Below, in pieces: positions 8,099-17,936 of a stretch of 64,000 nucleotides of DNA; position 1 is the stretch's first letter; each line of letters begins with the position of its first letter. The stretch lies in IMG/VR virus record IMGVR_UViG_3300025010_000028, positions 123,269 to 187,268 of that record; one strand, written 5' to 3'. The DNA is from a virus. The notes below the pieces were generated by a model. That model did no database searches. It was not told the origin of the DNA and was given only the letters and a program-made list of their open reading frames with translations. The position numbers and the translations under genes are program-made.

Positions 8099-8782
8099 AT
8101 GTTAGAAAAAGAAATAAAGATTTTTAATCTTGGTACAGCTGAAGAAATTGAAAAGATTTTAATTGACAAAGGATGTCAATTTGTTAAATTGGAGGAACAA
8201 ACAAACTGGATATTTAAATATAAAAATAAAAGTATTAGATTAAGAAAAATATTATCTCTTATTGATAGATCTATAACATATGAACACACAACAAAATCTA
8301 TTGTTGAAAGAACGGAAAAACACAAAATTCAAAATGAAAGAACTATTATTATAAATTCAGATGTATTTGAAAAACTTATAATTAATTATAATAAAGAAAA
8401 ATTATTATATATTCCTATTTTAGTAGGAAATAAATTAAGAAAAAGTTTTAAATTAAATAATTTTTTATATGAAATAGATAAATGGAATAGTAGATTTATA
8501 TGTCCATATACTTATTTAGAAGTAGAAGCAATAAATCCTGAAATGAATTTAGACGAAGGTATTAAACAAATATTAAATGAGAACCAAATTGAATCAATTA
8601 TTACAACTACTTTGGGTATTGTTGAAATATTTAAATACTATCATAATGCTAATAAATTCTTTGATTTATTTAGTAAATGTAATATAATTAAAGATGATAT
8701 ATGGTGTGTAGATAGATTTATTAAAATTATTGACAAAGAACTTAATATAAAAGGACTCATTCAGACAGGAGTGGAATTATGA
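8099..8782 (+). CDS. CYTH-type (triphosphate tunnel metalloenzyme-like) protein
   Basis: 227 residues. The N-terminus carries the family signature ExExK as EKEIK (Glu3, Glu5, Lys7). Later segments fit the tunnel-lining strands: KSIRLRK, TTKSI, YEIDKWN and YLEVEA. CYTH/TTM enzymes act on triphosphates, inorganic tripolyphosphate, thiamine triphosphate or cyclic nucleotides with Mg2+ or Mn2+. The last 60 residues are an unrecognised extension. The stop overlaps the next gene's ATG. A link to the polyphosphate kinase at 29 kb is an inference. Confidence 0.7.
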   Translation: MLEKEIKIFNLGTAEEIEKILIDKGCQFVKLEEQTNWIFKYKNKSIRLRKILSLIDRSITYEHTTKSIVERTEKHKIQNERTIIINSDVFEKLIINYNKEKLLYIPILVGNKLRKSFKLNNFLYEIDKWNSRFICPYTYLEVEAINPEMNLDEGIKQILNENQIESIITTTLGIVEIFKYYHNANKFFDLFSKCNIIKDDIWCVDRFIKIIDKELNIKGLIQTGVEL

Positions 8783-9414
8783 TATTTAATAATAAGAAAA
8801 GAAAAGAGGGGTTAAATTTGTCAAGTAATAATAATATTGATGGGAAACTTATAGAAGAATCTATAAGTGATACAAAAACACATATTGATAAAGTTGCTAG
8901 TTTTATAAATTTAATTATAAGTGGGTTAAATGAAAGGGTTTTAAATCATGATAAAAGTAAAATGGAACAACCTGAATTAGATATTTTTGCTATATATGGA
9001 CCAAAACTTAAAGATTCTACTTATGGTAGTGAAGAGTATAGAAGTTTTTTAAAAGAAATGAAAGTTGCATTAGATTCACACTATTCTAAAAATAGACATC
9101 ATCCTGAATTCTATGATAAAAAAGAAAAATATTGTACTGAATGCGGATATGGATTGAATAATCTAAATAACCACTCATATTATAATAAATGTCCTAATTG
9201 TAATACTTCAAATCCTGAAATTAAAGAAAGATATACATTAAGAGGTATGAATCTTATTGATTTGGTTGAAATGATTTGTGATTGGAAAGCCGCTTCAATG
9301 AGACATAATAATGGTGATATTTATAAGAGTGTAATTGATAATAAAGAAAGATTTGGGATATCTGATGAATTAAGTCAAATTCTTTTTAATACAGTTAAAT
9401 TATTTGATAACTAA
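8779..9414 (+). CDS. DUF5662-like protein with inserted zinc ribbon
   Basis: 211 residues. The pattern matches the phage family DUF5662: a helix with HIDKV, LNHDKSK, YGSEEYRSFL, ALDSHYSKNRHHPE, then LIDLVEMICDWKAASMR and GDIYKSV. The histidine/aspartate layout suggests a metal-binding helical hydrolase-like fold, but the family's function is not established to my knowledge. A CxxC...CxxC ribbon (CTECG, CPNC) sits between the two halves. ATG 8779 overlaps the upstream stop; TTG 8818, with its own GAGGGG site, is an alternative start closer to the family core. Confidence 0.7.
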   Translation: MIFNNKKRKEGLNLSSNNNIDGKLIEESISDTKTHIDKVASFINLIISGLNERVLNHDKSKMEQPELDIFAIYGPKLKDSTYGSEEYRSFLKEMKVALDSHYSKNRHHPEFYDKKEKYCTECGYGLNNLNNHSYYNKCPNCNTSNPEIKERYTLRGMNLIDLVEMICDWKAASMRHNNGDIYKSVIDNKERFGISDELSQILFNTVKLFDN

Positions 9415-9420
9415 CTAATT

Positions 9421-9463
9421 AATTATAATACTAATAACTTAATAAGTTATTAGTATTATAATT
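9421..9463. terminator. Bidirectional terminator between convergent genes
   Basis: A 20-base perfect inverted repeat (9421-9440 with 9444-9463) lies exactly between the plus gene ending at 9414 and the minus gene ending at 9464. Confidence 0.85.
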
Positions 9464-10117
9464 TTAAAAAATAATTTCATCATTAGACCATGATTTAATA
9501 TTTTTTTTCAATTCAAGTACATTTTTATCAAATGATTCATACTTCTCAGATAATTCAATATATTTATTTATCTTCTGAATTTGTTCGGGATGAATTCCTG
9601 TTCTATATTTGTTTAAGAATGTAACTAAATTACCGAAAGCTTGTTTAAGATTAATAAAAATATTATTATCATGCACTTGTTGATGAACACTTTTAGATAA
9701 CATTACTACCTGAATATTATTGTTTTTATGTTCCTCTAATAAAGTATTGGATATAATAAAGGTATTTATTTTTTTATTTTTAGCTAAATAATAATCAGTT
9801 ATTATACATGCACAATCAAATAAAGTAAGTATCGGACCATGATGAAGTTCAATCTCAGCGCTTTCATCATCTATATTGGATAGAACTTGACATCTAGTTA
9901 AACCAATATCATTTTTTAAATATGAAATATATTTTTTATAAAAATTATCACCCCTTACTTGTTTTTCAACCGCTTTAATAAAAGATACAAAATTATCTAT
10001 ATTAGAAAAGTATTCTCCATTTTTATAAAAAGGTAAAGCAAATGCACAAGTATCCGAATCAATAATCGGTCTATTCTTAGTATTCTTAAATTTGATATTT
10101 GCTATGTTATTACTCAT
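9464..10117 (-). CDS. HNH-like protein, paralogue of 1360-2022
   Basis: 217 residues from the ATG preceded by AAGGAG. It shares with the 1360 gene the ordered pattern IELHHGP...FD, an Asn (HKNNNIQVVML), VHQQVH and AFGNLVTFLNKY. It is the only minus-strand gene in the first 32 kb, isolated between a bidirectional terminator and a divergent start region, which would suit an inserted free-standing endonuclease. Nuclease activity is inferred; spacing of the HNH residues is unusual. Confidence 0.55.
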   Translation of the reverse strand: MSNNIANIKFKNTKNRPIIDSDTCAFALPFYKNGEYFSNIDNFVSFIKAVEKQVRGDNFYKKYISYLKNDIGLTRCQVLSNIDDESAEIELHHGPILTLFDCACIITDYYLAKNKKINTFIISNTLLEEHKNNNIQVVMLSKSVHQQVHDNNIFINLKQAFGNLVTFLNKYRTGIHPEQIQKINKYIELSEKYESFDKNVLELKKNIKSWSNDEIIF

Positions 10118-10199
10118 ATAATACAACTCCTTAAAAAAGATTTTTGAAAGTACATTTCATTAATAGTATGTTTTTTATCAGAAGGGGGTTTAAATATAA

Positions 10200-12644
10200 A
10201 TGTATTTAATAGATAATATTTTTAATGAAATAAAATTAATTACATCTAGTATCACAATTAAATTTGAGAATGATGCTAAAGCATTAGATACTATTGATAC
10301 TTTAAAGGAAAGTGATAAATATGTATCTGCCGTATTGGGACTAGACTCTTTTAATACATATCGTCAATTTAATATTGAAGTAATAATAACTGCTGGTGTT
10401 ACCAACTTAGATTTAGCAAGAGAATATTCAGAAGATAAGTTAAAAATACCTTATAATTTAAGGGATACTATCTTACTGAAACAAAGAGAATATATTATAA
10501 ATAATTATATTGAAAATAATAATTATTATAGGACATTAAATGGTTTGCCAGATATAGATGATACCACTTTTATTTATTTAGATGAAGAAACTTGTATTGA
10601 ATTAAATTTAAATTATGGGATAGCTATTCATAATTATCCAGTTGAAGATATAAATACAATTAAAAATGTCGGTTTATTAGAAACAATAAAAAATAATTAT
10701 CCAGATAAAAAATATCTTAATTATCTTGGTTCAAATAAGATTGAAATTGCATATGCTAGAAAAGCTAAAAACTTATCTATACTACAAATGACAAAAGATA
10801 TATCTGATAGTACCTATATAAAATTTAATGATTTTTATAATCAGGCTAGAGAATATTTCATGACAGTAATTTATATAAAAGAATATAGTAAAACATATGA
10901 CTTGTATGATAATTTTATTGCATTGTGTATAATGTTTATGACCATTCAAAGAACTTTCTCTGATGTATTTAAAAGTGGTATTACAAGGGATTTTTATGAT
11001 TTGGAATCAATAAAAATGATGTTTGAATCTTATAATGTACCCTTTATATCTTATTTATCTTTAGTTCATCAAAGAATTATTTTAAAGAATTTAAATAATC
11101 TTCTACGATATAAATCAACAGATAAAGTATTATATGATTTGTGTTCTTTATTAGATTTTGAACGAGTGAGAATTTTTTCATATTATTTAATAAAACAGCA
11201 TAATTTAGATGAAAATAAAAATCCTTTATTTCTTTATAAGGAAGAAGATGATGGTTTAGGAAATATTACTCTTGTTGAAGATGTTGAACAAATGTATTCA
11301 TTATATTTTCAATTAGTGGATATAAATGAACGTAATGTAGCCCTTGCACTAGAAGACAATACTAATAGACTAGATTATGATGAAGTTGTTGCTGATGACC
11401 CATATTGGTTTGATGATGAAGTAAAAGTTCAATTATATAAGGAAGACTTTAATTTTATTGAAACTAAATATTTAAATATTCAAGTAATGTATAAGATGAC
11501 CGAAATGTTATTTGAAACTACATACTTTTTAAAAATGTTAATAGATAAAAAATCACAAGTTTCAACTATATTAATGAAATTACCTAAAATTTTTAGTAAT
11601 ACTGAATTTAAAATATTTGATGTTGTAGTATTTTTATTAGCATTAGTTTGTAAAAAAAATAAAATGGCTGGTAATATTTTATATACACCATCAAAAATAT
11701 TATCAGTAATGGGATTTAATTTTAAAAATGATTTTAATATAATACGTCAGTATATAAACGAAAATTCAGACTTAATAGATACTACTATTCTTGATTATAT
11801 AAATAATTTAAATATATCAAGTGCTAATGATATTAATTCCCTTTATGCTAATATTAAAGGTTTAAATGATTTTATTGTTACAAAAATAGCAACAAGCCAA
11901 AATATAGATGAATATAGAGCTTATACAAAATTATTTAATGCTTTAATGGTTTCTAATGAAAATAATGAAATATTTATAAAATCTAATGGTGAAATAGCTA
12001 TAACTTTTTTAGAATATTTAGAAGATTCTAATCTTGACATGTATAATATAATTAATTCTTCTGGTGATGAAAAAATATCTGAATATATTAGACATAGTGT
12101 ATTTAGATTAACTAAACTTGTTAGTGAATTAAAATATATGGATATGTTTTTAAATGATTCCAACACAGGTACAATAAATGCTTTAATAACACTTATAGAT
12201 TTCTTTAAATCATATACAACTGATATTACATCATTAAATATAGTTTATTTAATGAATAGTAGATACTTTAATATGGTCAGATTAATACATGATATTAAAA
12301 CTATTGATAAGGTATTAGGTAATGAAGATAATTTTAATTTTATATATAAAGATTGTAATAATGCAATTAGTATTAATATGGATAAAGATGTTAAATTATC
12401 TTTATTAGATAATTTTATTTCATTATATAATACTTTAAAGGTAAATGAAAAAATACTTAGTGATAATAAATATTTTGAAAATGATTCTGAAAGAACAGAA
12501 CAATCATTGATTAATCTTTTAATAAAAACAATTATTATTAATGATGATTGTAATATATTGACATCTAATAATATAAATTCTTTAATAATAAATAAAACAC
12601 CTTTATCATTAAAAGATAATATTAATATTATTCATGAATCATAA
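10200..12644 (+). CDS. Large protein, probably virion structural
   Basis: 814 residues, family not recognised. Low-complexity-free, asparagine/isoleucine-rich, with no catalytic motif or signal peptide visible. Size, position next to another probable structural gene and the AAGGGGG ribosome site suggest a late structural component (tail or baseplate), which is inference from context only. Divergent from the HNH-like gene at 9464. Confidence 0.5.
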   Translation: MYLIDNIFNEIKLITSSITIKFENDAKALDTIDTLKESDKYVSAVLGLDSFNTYRQFNIEVIITAGVTNLDLAREYSEDKLKIPYNLRDTILLKQREYIINNYIENNNYYRTLNGLPDIDDTTFIYLDEETCIELNLNYGIAIHNYPVEDINTIKNVGLLETIKNNYPDKKYLNYLGSNKIEIAYARKAKNLSILQMTKDISDSTYIKFNDFYNQAREYFMTVIYIKEYSKTYDLYDNFIALCIMFMTIQRTFSDVFKSGITRDFYDLESIKMMFESYNVPFISYLSLVHQRIILKNLNNLLRYKSTDKVLYDLCSLLDFERVRIFSYYLIKQHNLDENKNPLFLYKEEDDGLGNITLVEDVEQMYSLYFQLVDINERNVALALEDNTNRLDYDEVVADDPYWFDDEVKVQLYKEDFNFIETKYLNIQVMYKMTEMLFETTYFLKMLIDKKSQVSTILMKLPKIFSNTEFKIFDVVVFLLALVCKKNKMAGNILYTPSKILSVMGFNFKNDFNIIRQYINENSDLIDTTILDYINNLNISSANDINSLYANIKGLNDFIVTKIATSQNIDEYRAYTKLFNALMVSNENNEIFIKSNGEIAITFLEYLEDSNLDMYNIINSSGDEKISEYIRHSVFRLTKLVSELKYMDMFLNDSNTGTINALITLIDFFKSYTTDITSLNIVYLMNSRYFNMVRLIHDIKTIDKVLGNEDNFNFIYKDCNNAISINMDKDVKLSLLDNFISLYNTLKVNEKILSDNKYFENDSERTEQSLINLLIKTIIINDDCNILTSNNINSLIINKTPLSLKDNINIIHES

Positions 12645-12699
12645 AACAAATAAATAAGATGGTATTGAATCGTAAAGAAAGGGGTTGAATTTTTAAAAA

Positions 12700-13563
12700 A
12701 TGGATAAAGTAATTATGAAAAAAGATAGTCTCAATTCAAATAATATTTTGTCTTTTGAATTTAAACCAAGCGTATTACAAAGAACTAAAATTATAGGTGG
12801 TTATAATCCTAGAAAAAATGAAAATGGTATTACTGAATTGGGAGAGGTTCTTTTTGAAGAAGAGAATCAAATAATATTGGGCGGGGCTTTATATGTTTTA
12901 GAAAAAATATTTGGTGTAGCGTCTCCTTTAACAGTTGACTATTTAAATAACATTATGGGAATAGCAACAACTGGGGTTGCAGTAACTGATATATATCCTA
13001 AAGATAATGTAATATGTTTATTTGGTGTGGGAACTGGTGGTTGTGGGGATTCAATAACTTCTGTTGTAGATGTTAAATTTTATGAAAGAGAAATTTTTGA
13101 TATGGTACCATTTCGAGTTATTGATGGTGAACTTTCTCTGCAAGATGTTGATAAATATTGGTTTAAAACAATATTAGTTGATGGTAAAAAAGCCTATTAT
13201 TTAAAGAACTTTGAAGTAATACCTGAAATTAAAGTTCTTTGGAAAGATGCTGAAGGAGATGAAGATGGAACTGAGGTTGAGGCCGGAGTTCATAACACTA
13301 CACGTATTGAACCGATTGAAACATTTATTGAACTTATTTTAAAAATAAGTAAATTGGATGTAAGAGAATGGTTTGAACTTAATGGTAATATTGAACAGGC
13401 TAGAATAAATTCCATTGGTTTGTTTACAGGTATTAAAAGTTTATTGGCAGATGGTTCTTATGATTATAAACAAGTAAAATTATTTTCTAAATTAAATCTT
13501 GGGAATGAGTTATTACAATTTGCTAAAGATTTAACTATTATTTATCGTATTTATACATCATGA
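12700..13563 (+). CDS. Probable virion structural protein
   Basis: 287 residues, not assigned to a named family. Features: IIGGYNPRK near residue 30, a glycine-rich middle (LFGVGTGGCGD), and a compact mixed sequence without catalytic motifs. The composition resembles the beta-rich structural proteins of large tailed phages. Follows the 814-residue gene by 55 bases and is closed by a terminator, so the two likely form one late unit. Confidence 0.5.
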   Translation: MDKVIMKKDSLNSNNILSFEFKPSVLQRTKIIGGYNPRKNENGITELGEVLFEEENQIILGGALYVLEKIFGVASPLTVDYLNNIMGIATTGVAVTDIYPKDNVICLFGVGTGGCGDSITSVVDVKFYEREIFDMVPFRVIDGELSLQDVDKYWFKTILVDGKKAYYLKNFEVIPEIKVLWKDAEGDEDGTEVEAGVHNTTRIEPIETFIELILKISKLDVREWFELNGNIEQARINSIGLFTGIKSLLADGSYDYKQVKLFSKLNLGNELLQFAKDLTIIYRIYTS

Positions 13564-13568
13564 AAATT

Positions 13569-13616
13569 AAATTTATATAATTGATAAATATTTATCAATT
13601 ATATAAATTTTTTATT
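13569..13616 (+). terminator. Rho-independent terminator
   Basis: 20-base complementary arms (13569-13588 with 13591-13610) followed by a T-rich stretch, directly after the 12700 gene. Confidence 0.75.
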
Positions 13617-13675
13617 TTTATATAAACCAAAACAAAATTATAACCTATAATAAATATAAAGGAGATGTATAAATA

Positions 13676-14453
13676 ATGGATTTGATATCTCAAAAAGATA
13701 AAGAATATCTATTAAATTTAAAACCCGAGGATATAACTTTTGAATTATTAATAGAATTATTTGGTGATACTGTTAAAAAAGATATTAATAAGAAAATTAA
13801 TATTATTAAAAGTAGATTTAAAACATGGGATGAGTTTGATTTAAAACCAAGTGAGTATTTTAACAAAGATAAGGTTAGAACTAATATTGGTTTATTTATT
13901 TATAATAAATATATAATTGAAAGAAGCTTAGTTAATATTCTGGGATATATAAATGAAACTATAGATAAAAAAGTACTTTTAAAAATAGAAGATAAATTAT
14001 CTAAAGCATTACTAAATGATAAAATAGATACCAATATTATGGTTAAATATCTTAATGATATTCAATGGTTAGCACAACAATTTCATATTGTTATTTCTGG
14101 TTCATATACAATGAAATTATTTAAACCCAATCCTAAAGTTATTGATATGAAAAAAAAGTTAATAAAAGAAAATAAAGATAAATTAAAACAGGGTGATATT
14201 ATAACAGCTGTTAAAATTGAAAAAGAATTAATAAAATTAGCTGAAGAAGAATTAAAATATGACACTGGTTATGAACTTTATAAATCTGGTGCTAGAGGTA
14301 CTTTTAGTAATAACTATAAAAATACTAATATTATGAAAGGCCCTGTATATAATCCGTCTACAGGAGAGTTTGATTTTGTTGAAAATTGTTTAATGGAAGG
14401 TATAACAAAAGAAGATTTAGCTGTTTATGGTAATGCTATTATAACAGGTGCCT
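13676..14453 (+). CDS. RNA polymerase beta' subunit, C-terminal fragment, exon 1
   Basis: Joined 13676-14453 + 14797-15230 this gene encodes 403 residues of the C-terminal part of a multisubunit RNA polymerase beta' chain. Exon 1 shows SGARGTFSNNYKNTNIMKGP, the counterpart of the bacterial SGARG region, then EGITKEDLAVYG. The exon ends GGT GCC T, so the splice restores GAYPKAIGTADSGYF, which matches the bridge-helix/trigger-loop approach (TAxSGYL in bacteria). Split beta' genes are typical of phiKZ/AR9-type phages. Whether this belongs to the virion or the non-virion polymerase cannot be told here. The N-terminal partner is at 23584-26078. Confidence 0.85.
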
Positions 14454-14796
14454 ATAAATTATGGGCGGCATAATAGTAATATTATGTTTTACTCTTTTAA
14501 TTGTCGGGGAAGCTCTTAGAGCCTAAAACTACTAAATTATATTAGTAATAAGGTTTTAGGATTGAGTAATCCGCAGCTAAGTCTCATAAATATGAGAAAA
14601 GTTCAACGACTATCCCATTGGCTTTGAAATAAGCAATAGGAGTAGGGCCTAAGTAGGTGGGTGAGAATCCCTTAAATCGAAATGGAGAGCTCCTTATTAG
14701 AAATAATAAGGATGAAGATATAGTCTAGTATCTTATCGAAAGATAAGGAAGTTCATAAGAGAACTGCATAGATTAACGACCTATGTGAATATATAG
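14454..14796 (+). ncRNA. Group I intron 1 (family A), in beta' C-terminal gene
   Basis: 343 bases, no ORF. P1: the 5' exon end GCCU pairs with GGGC at 14463-14466 with a U-G at the splice site. The core shows AATTGTCGGGGAAGCTC, ATCCGCAGCTAAG, TTCAACGACTATCCC and AGATATAGTCT (P7 region). The last base is omega G 14796. Removal restores a 1212-base frame (divisible by three). Nearly the same core occurs in both helicase introns. Confidence 0.9.
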
Positions 14797-15230
14797 ATCC
14801 AAAAGCTATTGGAACAGCTGATTCAGGTTATTTTTCTAAAAAAATTATTGCAGCTTTACAAGCTGTTGTTTTAGATGATAAAGGGAGTAATTGTGGTTCT
14901 AAAGGATTAATGGATGTAATAATAACTAAAAATACTATTAACGACTATTTATATAGATATATTATGGAAGGGAACAAATTAATTTTATTAGATGATGATA
15001 ATATACATAAATATTTTGGAGTTAAAGTTAAAATGAGAACACCTATGGGTTGTATATCTAAGAAATTATGTCGTGTATGTGCTGGACTTATGTATGAGAA
15101 GTTAAATATAACTAATATTGGATTAACATCAGCAAGAGTTTCATCTACATTAGTTAATTTATCTATGAAGAAATTTCACAATAGTACATCCCAGATATCA
15201 CAAGTTAAATTAAATAACTTAATTATATAA
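14797..15230 (+). CDS. RNA polymerase beta' subunit, C-terminal fragment, exon 2
   Basis: Continues the gene at 13676. Key segments: GTADSGYFSKKIIAALQ, then DDKGSNCGSKGLMDV, then a cysteine pair CRVCAGL and IGLTSARVSSTLVNLSMKKF. These correspond in order to bacterial TANSGYL, the DCG segment and the IGEPGTQLTMRTFH region, with the last motif much altered, as in phage polymerases. The exon begins two bases into a Tyr codon completed by the splice. Confidence 0.85.
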
Positions 15231-15243
15231 GGGGGATGATAAT

Positions 15244-16287
15244 TTGAGAATGTATCAGTTGTTCCCAGATATTGGTTTAAAAAATTTATGTATAGAAATA
15301 ACAAATAAATGTATGTTAAATTGTATTCATTGTTCTTCTAAAGCTAATTCTAAGAGTAATGATATGTTATTATTTTCAGATGTAAAAAATATATTATTAG
15401 ATGCTGTTTCTGAAGGAGTTAAAAATTTATCCATATCAGGTGGAGACCCATTACTTCACCCTGAATTTAAAGAAATAATTTCTTTTGCTAAAAAATTAGG
15501 TTTACACATTACTGTTTATAGTTGTGGGATTATATATCATAATAACGAATTATCATCTATATCTGAAGATACTTTATTATTTTTTAAAAGAAATATTAAT
15601 AAGATTGTAATTAGTTTACATGGGTCAAATGATGATACAATATATAAAATTGTTAAAATTAAAAATGTGTTTAACACTATTATAAATTCAATTAAAAGTT
15701 GTCTAAAATATAATATTGAAACTGAAATTCATTTCGTTCCTATAAATATAAATTATATTGATTTTTTAGATTTAATAGATTTAGTTAATGATATTGGTAT
15801 TAAAAAAATAAGTTTATTAAGACTTGTTTCACAAGGTAGGTGTTTAAATAATGATGAATTAAAAGTTAGTGTGGATAATATGAAATCTTTATTAAAAGAA
15901 ATAACTATTAAAATTAGTAATGAAAAATATAAAAATTTATCTATTAGATATGGTTGTCCTTTTAATTGTATAACTGATGATAAAAATAATAAACCATGCT
16001 CAGTTGGTATTAATAAATTAAATATATCTGCTAAAGGTGATATATTTCCATGTGAAGCATTTAAATGGTTAGGTAATTTTATAACACCTAATAATATTTT
16101 AAAAACAAATTTATATAATATATGGAATTATGATAAACTTCTTATATTTTTAAGAACACGAAAAATACCAGAAATATGTGTAAATGAATGTGATAAAATA
16201 ATGAGATGTGGTGGTGGTTGTGTAGCTCAATTCTTTTTAGATAATATAGAATCAAGAAATCAACTAGTTAATTGGTTAAATAAATAA
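15244..16287 (+). CDS. Radical SAM enzyme with SPASM-like C-terminus
   Basis: 347 residues. The CxxxCxxC cluster motif is present as CMLNCIHC at about residue 24, followed by the SAM-binding segment LSISGGDPLLHPEF. The C-terminal third has a SPASM-type cysteine arrangement: CSVGINKLNISAKGDIFPC, then CVNECDKIMRCGGGC. Enzymes of this type modify peptides or protein side chains, or act as maturases. It lacks the short build of NrdG, so it is not the obvious activase of NrdD nearby. Start TTG 15244 follows GGGGGATGA. Immediately upstream of the ClpX-type zinc protein, a possible partner or substrate. Confidence 0.8.
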   Translation: MRMYQLFPDIGLKNLCIEITNKCMLNCIHCSSKANSKSNDMLLFSDVKNILLDAVSEGVKNLSISGGDPLLHPEFKEIISFAKKLGLHITVYSCGIIYHNNELSSISEDTLLFFKRNINKIVISLHGSNDDTIYKIVKIKNVFNTIINSIKSCLKYNIETEIHFVPININYIDFLDLIDLVNDIGIKKISLLRLVSQGRCLNNDELKVSVDNMKSLLKEITIKISNEKYKNLSIRYGCPFNCITDDKNNKPCSVGINKLNISAKGDIFPCEAFKWLGNFITPNNILKTNLYNIWNYDKLLIFLRTRKIPEICVNECDKIMRCGGGCVAQFFLDNIESRNQLVNWLNK

Positions 16288-16308
16288 AATATAAAGGAGA
16301 ATATTATT

Positions 16309-16647
16309 TTGAAAATACCTTTTATTAATAAAAATAGTAATATAAATACTAAATTATTACATTTAGATTCAAAAATTTTAGTTCCAGAAGAAAAGTATAT
16401 TGAAGATATTATTAATATTTTTAAAAATTGGGTTGAAAAAAATAAATTTAATCTTAAAAATATTTTTATTACTTCTACAAAAGCTAGTTATAGAGAAAGT
16501 GGTGTTTTTTGTTCTTTTTGTGGGGAAAAGAATTCTGATGAAAATATTATTATTTATTCTGAAAATGCTTCTATTTGTCAAAAATGTATTGATTTATGTA
16601 TTGAAACAATAAGTAATAATACAGAAGGAAAAGATAAAGATAATTAG
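16309..16647 (+). CDS. Stand-alone ClpX-type zinc-binding domain protein
   Basis: 112 residues from TTG 16309 (GGAGA site upstream). Residues 68-101 hold the ClpX zinc domain pattern: CSFCGEKN, then IIYSENASICQKCIDLC. In ClpX this N-terminal domain binds adaptors and some substrates. Here the ATPase is absent and a 67-residue unrelated N-terminus is attached, so a decoy or adaptor for host ClpXP is conceivable. The TAG stop is followed in frame by 14 more codons ending DLKEILTETTTLDD and a TAA, a protein-like acidic tail. Confidence 0.7.
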   Translation: MKIPFINKNSNINTKLLHLDSKILVPEEKYIEDIINIFKNWVEKNKFNLKNIFITSTKASYRESGVFCSFCGEKNSDENIIIYSENASICQKCIDLCIETISNNTEGKDKDN

Positions 16648-16713
16648 GACCTAAAAGAAATATTAACTGAAACAACAACTTTGGATGATTAATACAAAAA
16701 AGAGGAATAAATT

Positions 16714-17274
16714 ATGATAAAATTATTTTTTGATTGCGAATTCACAGGGCTCCATAAGGAGACTACTCTAATTTCATTAGGTATTATATCAGAAAATGAT
16801 GACAACTTTTATGCTGAGTTCAATGATTATAATAAATCACAAGTAGATAATTGGATACAAAAAAATGTTATTGATAAATTATGGGTAAATAGAAAAAATA
16901 TTATTGAACAAAAAGCAAAAATGCCAGATTATTATTTTTATGGTAGTAAAAAAGAGATAGTAATAGAATTAAAGAAATGGTTAAATAAATTTAATAATGA
17001 AGAAATTTTATTTGTTTCAGATGTATGTCATTATGACTTTGTATTACTTATTGATTTATTTGGTACAGCTTTTGACTTACCTAAAAATGTATGTCCAGCA
17101 TGTTATGATATTAACAATGACCTAATCAAATACTTTAATAAAGATGCTCGTAAAGCTTTTAATGTTACAAGAGAAGATTTATTAGATAAAAAAATTAATT
17201 CTGAAGCTTTAAAACATAATGCTTTATGGGATGCTGAAATAATCAAAGAGCTTTATTATAAATATTTTGTGTAA
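16714..17274 (+). CDS. DEDDh 3'-5' exonuclease
   Basis: 186 residues with the full DEDDh set: FDCEFTGL (Asp7, Glu9), an Asp in CHYDFVLLIDLF, and HNALWDAEI at the C-terminus. This small, single-domain form resembles exoribonucleases and DnaQ-like proofreading exonucleases, which remove 3' nucleotides with two metal ions. Located between the zinc protein and anaerobic ribonucleotide reductase, in the same direction. DNA versus RNA as substrate is not decided by the sequence. Confidence 0.8.
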   Translation: MIKLFFDCEFTGLHKETTLISLGIISENDDNFYAEFNDYNKSQVDNWIQKNVIDKLWVNRKNIIEQKAKMPDYYFYGSKKEIVIELKKWLNKFNNEEILFVSDVCHYDFVLLIDLFGTAFDLPKNVCPACYDINNDLIKYFNKDARKAFNVTREDLLDKKINSEALKHNALWDAEIIKELYYKYFV

Positions 17275-17306
17275 TAATTATAATTAAAAAATAAGGGGGA
17301 ATATAA

Positions 17307-17936
17307 ATGCAAGTTATGAAACGTGATGGTAGAATAGTTGATTTTAGTATTGAAACAGTGGCTAGTTGTATTTTTAAAGCAGCTCAGTCATTAGGAGGAA
17401 ATGATAATTCAACTTCTTTTAAATTAGCTTTAGAAGTTTATAATAGATTAGAAAATTTAGGTAAAGATATACATAATGTTGAAGACATACAGGATGTTGT
17501 TGAAACAGTCTTAATTGATAATGGGAAAGCTAAAACAGCAAAAGCATATATTTTATATAGAAATAATAGAACTCGTATTAGAGAAGGCCAAAGTGAATTA
17601 ATGGATTGTGTGGAAGATATAATAAAAGAAACTTCAAGAGAAAATGCAAATATTGGTACTGGACCAATGGCTAAAATGTTACAAATTGCAAGCGAAGCTT
17701 CAAGAAAATTTTATTTATCTAGAATGATACCTGAAGAAATATCAAATGCCCATAGAGAAGGTTATATTCATATACATGATTTAGATTTTTATGGAAAAAC
17801 TCTAACATGTTTACAAATACCTTTAAAAGAAATACTAACTAAAGGTTTTGATAATGGACATGGTTGGATTAGACCGCCTAAAAGAACAAGTAGTGCAACT
17901 GCATTAGCGGCTATAGTTTTACAAAGTGCTCAGAAT
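17307..17936 (+). CDS. nrdD: Anaerobic ribonucleoside-triphosphate reductase, exon 1
   Basis: Joined 17307-17936 + 18344-19729 the gene encodes a 671-residue class III reductase that makes dNTPs without oxygen. Exon 1 has an N-terminal ATP cone (KRDGRIVDFSIETVASCIFKA to about residue 95), then FYGKTLTCLQIPL with the first active-site-region Cys. It ends ALAAIVLQSAQN, and the splice restores QNDMHGGQSF, a conserved motif. The class III type indicates an anaerobic host. No NrdG activase is visible in the window, so either a distant phage gene or the host supplies it. Confidence 0.92.

Noticed and set aside
15244-16287. Radical SAM gene called NrdG
   Set aside because: It is over twice the usual NrdG length and has a SPASM-like cysteine region; the evidence favours a peptide or protein maturase type.
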